Part shown: piece by piece, positions 47,540 through 57,668 of the stretch
How the letters are laid out: each line of letters opens with the position of its first letter
Position numbering within the stretch: the stretch's first letter is position 1
Assembly: GCF_036320965.1 (NCBI RefSeq)
Contig: NC_092225.1
Coordinates: forward strand, 39,146,407-39,210,406
Source: Panulirus ornatus
Taxonomy: Eukaryota; Arthropoda; Malacostraca; Decapoda; Palinuridae
DNA length: 64,000 bases
Direction of reading: 5' to 3'
Position numbers and translations under genes: made by a program
Notes under the pieces: model-generated
Told to the model about the DNA's origin: nothing
Database searches by the model: none
The model's input: only the letters and a program-made list of their open reading frames with translations

Positions 47540-48330
47540 GAGAAAGCTGTACAGGAACTTTTTCAATAATTTTGCTAAGTCTTTAGATTGCAGATTTTGC
47601 TTGGAGATACGAACTCTGGTGGAAAAGCTGGCTACAGCCACTGATAGGATAACTGTTCTTACACACAGGGTAGATGTCCTTCGGGAAAATCAGGGAGTGA
47701 GCCATGAACGTTGCTAGGCAGGGTTGTTGGTGTTGAGACACCCCAAAGTGATCCTATTTCTCTCACCAAGGAAAGCAGACCTATCCAGGTAGTGCCGCTC
47801 GGTGCCACATACCATGAATGTTTATCTATGACGGCAAAAATTACAAAGAATTGATGTCAGGCTTTGGTCGATATGGACGACACCGATCACAAAGTAATGC
47901 TCGTCGGCGACTCTATGATCAGAGGACAACTGGGGGAATTTTGTGCCAGAAACCCTCTCGTTGTAAACGTTTTTGTTTATCAGGTACCAAGTTAGATGAT
48001 GTTGTCGATGCTGTAGAAGAGGTTTGTGTGGCACTGACGATAATACTCTTGTTATTTATCATTGGGGAACTAACGATGTACTGATGAAGAGAACGCAGGA
48101 GCTGTTGCAAAAATATTGCCAGCATATGGAACATTTTCTAGATCAAACGAATAGTAAGGACTGCGATAGACTTATGGCAGCATTTATACTTGATGTTTGA
48201 TGTGTTTATTAAGGACGGATTACACCTGACTGGAGTGGCAGCTGCTCATTTTGGTAGGCTCATTACACGTGCATCTTGGTCGATAAACTCGGCCAGTGTG
48301 CAGCAGACACATCGCCCTTCGTAAGTACTT
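47540..48330 (+). pseudogene. CR1/L2-like LINE ORF1 with GDSL/SGNH-type esterase motifs, decayed
   Basis: Reading across frames: LVEKLATATDRITVLTHRVD at about 47620 (coiled-coil-like), then KVMLVGDSMIRGQ near 47895 (SGNH block I, GDS), HWGTNDVLMK near 48062 (block III, GTND), and KDGLHLTGVAAAHF near 48213 (block V, DxxH). These three blocks in order are the catalytic pattern of SGNH hydrolases, which form ORF1 in some CR1/L2-type LINEs. Several stops and frameshifts separate the blocks. The role of such ORF1 proteins in retrotransposition is thought to involve RNA or membrane binding. Confidence 0.65.
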
Positions 48331-48449
48331 TCAGAAATATGTCTCAGTCTAATCTAAGATATGTGTTATGTTAACAATTGGAGTATATGCAATATTATCC
48401 TAGAGTTAAAGACAACAGTGTTGAAAGTAATTATAAGATTGCATTTTGC

Positions 48450-50830
48450 AGATATTGATGAGACATCAACAATACAGATTTCTTCACCGTATACTCCATA
48501 CCAGAGTACATCCTGTTTCGTGAAGGTGGCGGAAACACAGTAGGCGGTAGTGTCTTCCTCTCTGTTAAAGCTTATTCAAATCCCATGGTAAAGAATGTGG
48601 TCGTTGAGAATGTTGACTTCAGTGATGTGGATATCATGGATAAACTTTGTATGAAAATAACAGCAGGACTAATTTATAGGACCCCGCACAGGCACCAGAG
48701 GTAACTACAAATGAGGATTGCGATGATGATCTTTAAGTTGGAGAAAAGTTTGGTACAAGTGATCCTCGACAAAGTACTTTTGAAGTCGCCTTCGACACCG
48801 CATATAATGTTGGTCAGCATGACAGTCACAAAAAATACCCGATTTTAGACGTGCAAGTTTTGATGATCTTCACATTCCTCTGGAATTATATGACCAATGA
48901 AACTGACATAAACCCACATTGGAAAAGCTTCAATAAAACCTTCAAAACAGCTGAGGGAACTGACATTGCAATGCGTAGTACTTACTCTAATTATTGATGA
49001 AACGAACAGTCAGAAAAAAAAGTAGCGCATAAGAAAGTCAAAGAGGCCAATAACCAACATGATATGGCAATTTAATGTAATTTGTATAGAGATAATAAGA
49101 GACTTATACGACTAAGTAAAGGTCAATATGAATTGTATATGGTTCACAATAGTAAAAAGAAGAAATTTCAAAACTTTTACATTTATGTTAGAAGGAAATG
49201 ATTTATTACACAGTCAACTGGTCGATCAATTACAGAAAACGGTGACTTAGTTCCAGACAACAAAGCCACGTTCTTCAACAAATTTACATAAAAGGTGAAG
49301 ACATACTACCAGCAATAAATGGAATGAAAATGAATAAAATGACCGGCACTGATAAGTTTTATCCGAAGACAATGAAAGAGGCGAAAAATGAGATTGTTAA
49401 GCCCTTGACGACCCATTTCAGTAAGTCACTTGCCAGGAGAATGGAAGTTTACCAAAGTAACACCAATATGAAAAATAGGTGAAAGGTCACTGGCCGAAAA
49501 TTATCGTCCTGTTAGCTTAACGTCTGTCGTTGGAAAACTTATGGAAATGATCATTCGAGATGGAATTGCAAACTACTTAGAGGACCAATACTGAAAAACG
49601 ATTCTCAGCTTTCTTTTCGGCGCAATCGATCATATCTGACAGTTCTTCTTGATTTCTTATATGATATAACTAACATGTATGATAAAAGAAAAGCAGGTGA
49701 TGTGCATCTGGGTTAAAAAGAAATATGATAAGGTTTCCAATGAAAAGTTACGAGCAAAAATTAGTCCATATGGTACTGATGGGTTGTACTTCGGTGAACT
49801 GGAAATTGGTTGACTGGCCGCAAACAAAGGGTTGTGATTCATGGTCAAACCTCAGAACTGTTAGATGTAACATGCAGAGTACCACAAGGGTCAGTCATGG
49901 GACCAGTTCTCTTTCTCCTATATATTAATGATATTGATAATGGACTGCAATGAAAGATGTCAAAATTTGCTGACGATACAAAGGTGGAAATAGATCCAAG
50001 AATGAAGTAGAGAGTCTGCAGCTTCAAACAAACACAGACAAACTGATGGACTGGATTCACAGGTGGCAAATAAATTTTGATACTGATAAATGCAATTTTT
50101 TACATTAACGTAGTAAAAACGAAAAGGCAAGCTACAGTAATAGTCTCTGGTGATCTAGTAGCAACTAAGCAGTTGAAAGAAGTGAAAAGAGCGAGAAAAA
50201 TACCTGGACTTAGAGAGTAGGGCCTTCCAATCTAAGTCCAGGGTAATCATCCTTACTCTTAACAATTCACGACTTAAGTCTACCGGCTAAGTAAAGGAAG
50301 GCTTAGAGGCGATCTAATACAAGTATTCAAAATCATCAAAGCCTTCGTCAATCATGAATCATGATCAGTAGACGATACATAACTAGGTAATCTATTACGT
50401 TATCACTCTGTTCATTTATTACATCATAATGCTGTAGATCTAATCTTACTAATAACCCTATCACCGACTTGAATCGTCTGATTTTACTCGCAATTATGAA
50501 TACAAAATCGTAGGCCAACATTTTTCCTCCAATAAGGCAAAATGCTTTGCCCTCAAAATGATTGCTGGCACGGAATGATTTGCCAATTACAGTGGTTAAA
50601 AGCAGAACTATAGCTACGTCTAAGAATAGATTTGATAAGTTTATCGCTTTAACTCCACGGCTTACATTTTGGCGTCCCCTTAAGTCACGTTGAATTTCAG
50701 TTATTTTCCACTATCACAATCATCCTCGAAAAGACACAATGGTCTGTAGACACAATGGTCTGTTGCTGTTTCAATTATTTTGCCTTCCTATGTATTCCTC
50801 TCTAGCTGAGTGATACTCGGCTCTAGCAAA
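48450..50830 (+). pseudogene. CR1/L2-like LINE ORF2 (endonuclease-RT), decayed
   Basis: Plus strand, many stops. Endonuclease remnant at about 48500-48700: EYILFREGGGNTVGG, SVFLSVKAYSN, AGLIYRTPHRH. RT remnant: ENYRPVSLTSVVGKLMEMII near 49495, YDKVSNEKLRAK near 49727, [20 protein letters not shown] near 49880 (motif B), KFADDTKV near 49960 (motif C), MDWIHRWQINFDTDKC near 50045, RGDLIQVFKIIKAFVN near 50305, FTRNYEYKIVGQHF near 50480. The last two blocks normally lie close together; here a 114-bp repeat sits between them. This family is distinct from families A and Jockey-like above. Confidence 0.75.
50354..50467 (+). repeat. 114-bp direct repeat, copy 2, inside the CR1-like RT
   Basis: 97 percent identical to 47402-47515 and in the same orientation. 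It interrupts the RT C-terminal region between KIIKAFVN and TRNYEYK. Confidence 0.93.
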
Positions 50831-51021
50831 AGATTCGTAATTCATAAGCATTATTATCTTCGCTAAATCTTCTGACGCTTTCAACCGGCATACGGTAAAG
50901 AAACTTCCAAAGAACAAATCATGTTTTCTTTATCATCGGTCAAAAGTGTTCAGTATAAAATGATTACGAAGTTCCAGCTAACGGTTCCTTACTGTACCCT
51001 CAATACTAACCACAGACTCAC

Positions 51022-51200
51022 CTGAATGCCCATGCAATCCCAAGGGAATGTGGGTACTCTGTTCTGCCGATGTGGATAGGTGTGTAGCCACTGCTGTCTG
51101 TCATGCTGGAAGCTACAAGCGCCATGGCAGGACCCTTGTAAGAGATGTGGGAGTAGCTACCCTTCAACACTCTCCTGAACTGCTCCTCCATTGGAGCATA
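51022..51200 (-). CDS. Ionotropic receptor (IR) exon, second half of ligand-binding lobe S2
   Basis: Minus-strand exon of 179 bp, coding YAPMEEQFRRVLKGSYSHIS and then YKGPAMALVASSMTDSSG, IHIGRTEYPHSLGIAWAF. The acceptor is CAACCACAG before TATGCTCC and the donor is ATTCAG before GTGAGT. Entry phase is 0 and it leaves two bases of the next codon. The RVLKGSY.. and EYPHSLGIAWAFR segments match the S2 part of arthropod IRs, before the last membrane helix. The downstream exon with the fourth segment (M4) was not found towards lower coordinates. Confidence 0.7.
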
Positions 51201-51716
51201 CTGTGGTTGTAGCAGCATTAGTGGTCAGGGGCGTGATATCTTACGGCCAATATGAGGTTATTCTTCCCAACTAAAGCGTGTGGGACAAAGTTGGGACTGC
51301 TCTAACTCTAGAATAAACATATGGGTAAACGGTAGCTATCATAGATGGCCAAATGTAACTATAAGGATGAATGATGACTTAAAAAGCTATTGAGGATAAG
51401 AATGATCCAGGAGTAACTATGCTACCAAGCTAGTATGGAGTGCAGGAAAGAAACGATATCTCGGTTGCTGGGAGTATAGATATCTGGGATACCTGGCTAG
51501 GAGATGTAAGATCCCTCGGTTGCTGGGATACATGTTTCTAGATTCAACGGCTACCGAACTTTAATTGACCATCTTCCTATGAATGAGCAACGGCTTTTGT
51601 ATGGAAATTAGGATGGTATTCACTAGATTATTTAATCATTGACTCTTGCAATGATATTTACATAGAGTCCTGTGTATTATACTCTTTCAGAAGAAAACTA
51701 TTGTTCGAAACTTTAC
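51201..51716 (-). other. IR intron
   Basis: 516-bp intron between the two S2-coding exons, GTAAAG donor side at 51716 and CACAG acceptor side at 51201. No repeat recognised in it. Confidence 0.6.
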
Positions 51717-51959
51717 GTAAAAGCTTGCCTGCATCTCCTTATGAATTTTCTGTACATCAGACGATGGATGATATTTGAAAAACAACATTGAGGCATCATT
51801 CATGTTGCTTGTACCCCAGCCCCAGCCGTCACGGTCCAGCAGGTCTTGGAAGGTGTTGATGGCAGGCATCTTGTCCTGAACAGTGAGGTGCGCCACCAGG
51901 GAGGAGCGGTAGGAGTTGGTAAGTATCACACACGACAACATCCACAATCCCACCAGCAA
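51717..51959 (-). CDS. Ionotropic receptor (IR) exon, transmembrane helix M3 and start of S2
   Basis: Minus-strand exon of 243 bp (81 codons, phase 0 at both ends) coding LLVGLWMLSCVILTNSYRSS, LVAHLTVQDKMPAINTFQDL and on to KEMQASFY. The M3 helix and the SYRSSLVAHLTVQ motif correspond to SYTANLAAFLT of glutamate-gated channels. The acceptor is TATACCTGCAG and the donor is TTTTAC before GTAAAG. It joins in frame with the exon ending PTGQ at 57406, giving the family's GQ-LLVG-W junction. IRs form heteromeric chemosensory cation channels in sensory dendrites. Confidence 0.85.
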
Positions 51960-52682
51960 CTGCAGGTATACCAAACATCATGCCTCAGATGCTGTAATAT
52001 TACCAACACATGAACACACATCTACGTCAGATACGAAACCCATATTCTCATGTTTGGAGTTCACATAATGTTAGGACAAGGGATTTGGTCCTGAAACTTT
52101 AGAAATTGTTCTATGTGGAGTCGTTAAGTCATTTGAAGGATCTATAAACATAAGTACATGCAATTCACACTTGACGAGGAAATTGATGATATTCTTCCAT
52201 TTTTAGATACCGCAGGTAATCTACTGCAAAACTAGTTCGAACAGTCAAGTGATAAAAATTCTGCGTTGACAGTCAGAGCTAATCTTATTCTTACTCTGGA
52301 TAATAGAGCTCTTAGCATCTGCTTTGATTAGGTTAGATATAATAAAATAGCATTCTCTTTCTTCAGGAATTCTTTATATCGTAATGGGTTACCCCGTTTC
52401 ACAAACATATATATTTTGACAAAGAATTACTGAACTTTTTACTAATAAAAGAATCTCAGCTCACAACAGCTACGCGGGCAGTTGATTATTTTCTCATCTT
52501 ATACATCGGCAAATAAAGTTTCACATTACGGAAAAAATTTAAATTCCTTAATGAATCTCATCCAAAACATTGGTCCAATAATAGCTTTAAGGGTTAATTC
52601 CGATATCTAGATGTAGTTCCCAAAGATTATTAGGCGTCTCTCACAAACAGGTACACGTGTGATAACTGCCATATATCATAAT
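51960..52682 (-). other. IR intron, unique part
   Basis: First 720 bp of the large intron (51960-57405) seen from its 3' side. It is AT-rich without recognisable repeats; family A copies start at 52683. Confidence 0.55.
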
Positions 52683-53233
52683 TCAGAAAAGGGTGTGTTG
52701 AAATGGTTTGGTCACATGAAGAGAATGAGTGAGGAAAGATTGACCAAGAGGATATATGTGTCAGGAGTGGAGGGAACGGGGAGAAGTGGGAGACCAAATT
52801 GAAGGTGGAAAGATGGAGTGAAAAACATTTTGAGTGATCGGGCCTGAACATGCAGGAGAATGAAAGGCATGCAAGGAATAGAGTGAATTGGAACGATGTA
52901 GTATACCGGGGTCGACGTGCTGTCAATGGATTAAACCAGGGCATGTGAGGTGTCTGGGCGTAAACCATGGAAAGTTTTGTGGGGACTGTATGTGGTAAGG
53001 GAACAGCGGTTTCGGTGCAATACACATGACAGCTAGAGACTCAACATGAACGAATGTGGACATTTTTTTCTCTTTTCCTGGCGCTACCTCACAAGGGGTA
53101 CCGACGGTATTTCCTGTGTGGGGGAATACAGGCAGGAGAGGATAAAGGCAAACAATTACGACTATGTACATGTGTATATACGTATATGTCTGTGTATGTT
53201 CATATGTATATGTGCTTGTATGGGCGTTTACAT

Positions 53234-53236
<3 letters not shown>
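52683..53236 (+). mobile_element. Family A LINE, 3' end with divergent long 3' UTR, in IR intron
   Basis: It starts at the [18 protein letters not shown] segment and contains GTGRSGRPN-RWKDG with frame damage, then a long 3' UTR whose first tail-like box reads GGCGCTACCTCACAAGGGGT. No terminal tail motif is present before (TA)n. It is antisense to the IR gene. Confidence 0.85.

Positions 53237-53302
<66 letters not shown>
53237..53302. repeat. (TA)n linker
   Basis: TA run of about 65 bp between convergent family A copies. Confidence 0.97.
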
Positions 53303-53306
<4 letters not shown>

Positions 53307-54018
53307 TCTTTTTATTATACTTTGTCGCTGTCTCCCGCGTTTGCGAGGTAGCGCAAGGAAACAGACGAAAGAAATGGCCCAAACCACCACCATACACACG
53401 TCCACACACGCAAATATACATACCCATACATCTCAATGTACACATATATATATATACACACACAGACACATACATAAATACACATGCACACAATTCACAC
53501 TGTCTGCCTTTATTCATTCCCATCGCCACCTCGCCACACATGGAATAACATCCCCCTCCCCTCTAATGTGTGCGAGGTAGCGCTAGGAAAAGACAACAAA
53601 GGCCCCATTCGTTCACACTCAGTCTCTAGCTGTCATGCAATAATACCCAAAACCACAGCTCCCTTTCCACATCCAGGCCCCACAGAACTTGCCATGGTTT
53701 GCCCCAGACGCTTCACATGCCCTAATTCAATCCATTGACAGCACCTCGACCCCGGTATACCACATCGATCCAATTCACTCTATTCCTTGCCCGCCTTTCA
53801 CCCTCCTGCATGTTCAGGCCCCGATCACTCAAAATCTTTTTCAATTCATCTTTCCACCTACAATTTGGTCTCCCACTTCTCCTCGTTCCCTCCACCTCCG
53901 ACATATATATCCTCTTGGTCAATCTTTCCTCACTCATTATCTCCATGTGCCCAAACCATTTCAAAGAACCGGCTTCTGCTCTCTCAACCACGCTCTGTTT
54001 ATTTCCACACATCTCTCT
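53303..54018 (-). mobile_element. Family A LINE, long 3' UTR, cut by assembly gap
   Basis: Minus strand, from the tail (53322-53370) through the long 3' UTR to the REMCGNKQSVVERAEAGSLK segment, where the gap begins. It lies in sense orientation in the IR intron. Confidence 0.87.
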
Positions 54019-54118
54019 NNNNNNNNNNNNNNNNNNNNNNNNNNNNNNNNNNNNNNNNNNNNNNNNNNNNNNNNNNNNNNNNNNNNNNNNNNNNNNNNNN
54101 NNNNNNNNNNNNNNNNNN
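54019..54118. other. Assembly gap of 100 N
   Basis: Exactly 100 Ns, a conventional placeholder for unknown distance. The LINE sequences on its two sides overlap in content (both cover the 3' UTR and C-terminus), so the gap does not simply interrupt one copy. Confidence 1.
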
Positions 54119-56177
54119 CTGGCCTTTTTTTTATTCTTATCGCCTGCTCGCCACATATGGATAACATCCCCTCACCCCCCCATGTGTGCGAGGTAGCACT
54201 AGGAAAAGAAAACAAAGGCCCCATTATCGTTCACACTCATCTATACATGTCTTGTAATAATTCCCGAAACCACCGTCCCTTTTCCACATCCAGGCCCCAC
54301 ACAACTTTCCATGTTACGCCCAGACGCTTCACATGCCCTATTCAATCCCTTGACAGCACGTCGACGACGGTATACCACATCGATCCAATTCACTCTTTCC
54401 CTTGCCGCCTTTCACCCTCCTGCATGTTCAAGCCCCGATCACTCAAAATTTTCACTCCATCTTTCCACCTTCCACTTTGGTCCCCAACTTTCTCTCTCCC
54501 TCCACCTCCGACACTATTTCTCTTGGTCAATCTTTCCTCACTCATTCCCTCCATGTGCCCAAACCATTTCAAAACACCTTCTTCTGCTCTCTCAACTACG
54601 CTCTTTTTATTTCCACACATCTCTCTTACCCTTACATTACTTATTCGATCAAACCACCTCACACCACATATTGTCCTCAAACATCTCATTTCCAGCACAT
54701 CCACCCTCCTGCGCACAACTCTATACAGAGCCCACGCCTCGCAACCATACAACATTGTTGGAACCAGTATTCCTTCAAACACACCCATTTTTCTTTCCGA
54801 GATAATGTTCTCGACTTCCAAACATTCTTCAAGGCTCCCAGGATTTTCGCCCCCTCCCCCACCCTATGATTCACTTCCGCTTCCATGGTTCTATCCGCTG
54901 CCAGATCCACTCCCAGATATCTAAAACTCTTTACTTCCTCCAGTGATTCTCCATTCAAACTTACCTACCAATTGACTTGACCCTCAACCCTACTGTACCT
55001 AATAACCTTGCTCTCATTCACATTAACTCTTAACTTTCTTCTTTAACACACTTTACCAAACTCAGTCACCAGCTTCTGCAGTTTTTCACATGAATCAGCA
55101 ACCAGCGTTGTATCATCAGCGAACAACAACTGACTCACTTCACAAGCTCTCTCATCCTAAACAGACTGAATACTTGCCCCTCTTTACAAAACTATTACAC
55201 TCACCTCCCTAACAACCCCATCCAAAAACAAATTAAACAACCTTGGAGACATCACACACCCCTTCCGCAAACCTACATTCCCTGAGAACCAATCACTTTC
55301 CTCTCTTCCTAAACGTATACATGCCTTACATCGTCGATAAATCTTTTCACTGCTTCTAACAACTTGCCTCCCACACCATATATTCTTAGTACCTTCCACA
55401 GAGCATCTCTATCAACTCTATCATATGCCTTCTCCAGATCCATAAATGCTTCAAACAAATCCATTTGCTTTTCTAAGTATTTCCCACATAATTCTTCAAT
55501 GCAAACTCCTGATCCACACATCCTCTACCGCTTCTGAAACCACACTGCTCTACCCCAATCTGATGCTCTGTACATGCCTTCACCCTCTCAATGAATACCC
55601 TACCATATAATTTACCAGGAATACTCAACAAACTTATACCTCTGTAATTTGAGCACTCACTCTTATCCCCTTTGCCTTTGTACAATGGCACTATGCAAGC
55701 ATTCCGCCAATCCTCAGGCACGTCACCGTGAATCACACATACATTAACTAACCTTACCCACCAGTCAACAATACAGTCACCCCCTTTTTCAATAAATTCT
55801 ACTGCAATACCATCCAAACCTACTGCCTTGCCGGCCATCATCTTCCGCAAAGCTTTCACTACCTCTTCTCTGTTTAACAAATTATTTTCCCTAACCCTCT
55901 CACTTTGCACACCACCTCGACCAAAACACCCTATATCTGCCGCTCTATCATCAAACACATTCAACAAACCTTCAAAATCCTCACTTCATATCCTTCTCAC
56001 ATCACCACCACTTGTTATCACCTCCCTATTAGCCCCCTTCACTGAAGTTCCCATTTGCTCCCTTGTCTTACGCACTTTATTTAGCTCCTTCTAGAGCATT
56101 GTTTTATTCTCCCTAAAATCTAATGATAATCTCTCACCCCAACTCTCATTTGCCCTCTTTATCACCTCTTGCACCTT
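54119..56177 (-). mobile_element. Family A LINE, 3' UTR to EN-RT linker, in IR intron
   Basis: It starts inside the long 3' UTR and runs to the linker before the RT ([21 protein letters not shown]). Open blocks: 54821-54390, 54958-54686, 55399-55184 (GLRKGCVMSPRLFNLFLDG), 55521-55309 ([17 protein letters not shown]) and 55967-55473 (GLDGIAVEFIEKGGD, CGFRSGRGCVDQEF). The first 450 bp next to the gap carry an unusual number of one- and two-base deletions relative to sister copies. Sense orientation relative to the IR gene. Confidence 0.88.
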
Positions 56178-56189
56178 GGTAATATCATG

Positions 56190-57400
56190 CTTAATCGTCG
56201 TCTTCCGCGTTAGCAAGGCAGGGCATGGAAACATACAGGGAATGGCGCAACCTACTCACATACACATGTACACACATAAACGCCCACAAACGCACATAGA
56301 CATACATATACATATCAACGTATACGTAAATATATATACACAGTTATATACACATATACCCTTTTAGATATTCACTCTTTCTGGCTTCATCGATTCTCGT
56401 CGCCACCCCGCTACCCATGAATCAGCAATGACATCCCCCCCCGCCTCCAGCGAGGTAAAGCCAGTAAAGGATAAGAAAAAAGGCACATTCGTTCACACTC
56501 AGTCTCTAGCTGTCATGCATAATGTACCGAGACTACAGCTCTCTTTCCACATCCGGGCCCCATAAAACTTTCCATGGTTTACCCCAGACGCTTCACATAC
56601 CCTGGTTCAATCCATTAACAGCATGTCGACCCCGGTATACCACTTTATTCCAATTCACTGTATTTTTTGCAAGCCTTTCGCCCTCCCGCATGTTCAGGCC
56701 CCGATTACTCAAAATCCTTCTCACTCCATCCTTCCACCTCCAATTTGGTCTCCTTCTTGTTCCCTCTATATCTGACAAATAGATCCTCTTTGTCAATCTT
56801 CCCTCACTCATTCTCTTCATGTGACCATACTATTTCAACACGCCCTCTCCTGCTCTTATAACCACACTCTTTTTATGTCCACACATATCTCTTACCCTTT
56901 CATTACTCACTTGATCAAACCACCTCACACCACATATTGTCCTCAAAAATCTCATTTCCGACACATCCACCTTCCTCCGCGCAAGTGTATAGAAAGCCCA
57001 TGCTTCTCAACCATATAATACTATTGCAACCACTATTCCTTCAAACATACCCATTTTGCTTTCCGAGAAAACGTTCTCGCCTTTCACACATTTTTCAACG
57101 CTCCCAGAACCTTTGCCCCCTCCCCCACGCTGTGACTCACTTCCGCTTCCATGGTTCCATCCGCTGTATGTCCACTCCCAGATATCTAAAACACTTCAAT
57201 TCGTCCATTTTTTCTCCATTCAAGCTTATCTCACCTGAATCAGCCACCAGCCCTGTATCATCAGCGCACAACAACTGAATCACTTCTCAAACCCTCTCAT
57301 CCACAACAGACTGCATACTTGACCCCTCTCTCAAAAACTCTAGCATTCACCTCCTTAACCACTCCATCCTTAAGCAAATCAGGCAACAATGGGGACATCA
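56190..57400 (-). mobile_element. Family A LINE, old copy abutting an IR exon
   Basis: Minus strand. Degenerate tail near 56195-56240 (reverse of TCTTCCGCGTTAGCAAGGCA), long diverged 3' UTR, ORF end at 56820-56593 (VVYRGRHAVNGLNQGM region), then thumb and palm remnants up to motif B at 57400. An internal deletion removes the segment between NGEKMDEL and the FADD region near 57230. Homology to TGATGTC-CCAT-GTTG of motif B reaches position 57400, five bases from the exon border at 57406. Confidence 0.83.
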
Positions 57401-57405
57401 CTAAC

Positions 57406-57590
57406 CTGGCCTGTAGGGTTGACAATCGGGCTAGGTGAAAATTCTTCCATCAATATACTCCAGCCGTAGAGGACGGCAAAGCTGAGCTTCATCCTGCGAC
57501 CACCTGTCATGAACGACCAAGCCTTTTGCATCAACCACAGTGTGATGCTCCACACAAAGACACTGACGAATAATATCAACCAGACCAATC
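57406..57590 (-). CDS. Ionotropic receptor (IR) exon, transmembrane helix M1 and pore loop
   Basis: Minus-strand exon of 185 bp coding LVWLILFVSVFVWSITLWLM (M1), then QKAWSFMTGGRRMKLSFAVL and YGWSILMEEFSPSPIVNPTG-Q (pore region). The donor is GGCCAG before GTTAGTG. The start is placed at 57590 after the acceptor-like TTCTGTTGTCAG; a start a few codons upstream (INQFMVLLSG) is possible. The order M1/pore, M3, S2 on the minus strand agrees with the two exons at 51.0-52.0 kb. No exon for the extracellular S1 lobe was found up to 64 kb, so the gene is partial here or lies beyond. Confidence 0.8.
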
Positions 57591-57668
57591 CTGACAACAG
57601 AACCATAAATTGATTTATCAAGTAAGATTCTTAATAACATGACTTATATTAAGCAGTAACAATAATAG

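Noticed and set aside
47327..47641. Minus-strand ORF of 104 codons as a host exon
   Set aside because: It spans the 114-bp repeat and the antisense of the CR1-like ORF1, with no recognised domain or splice context.
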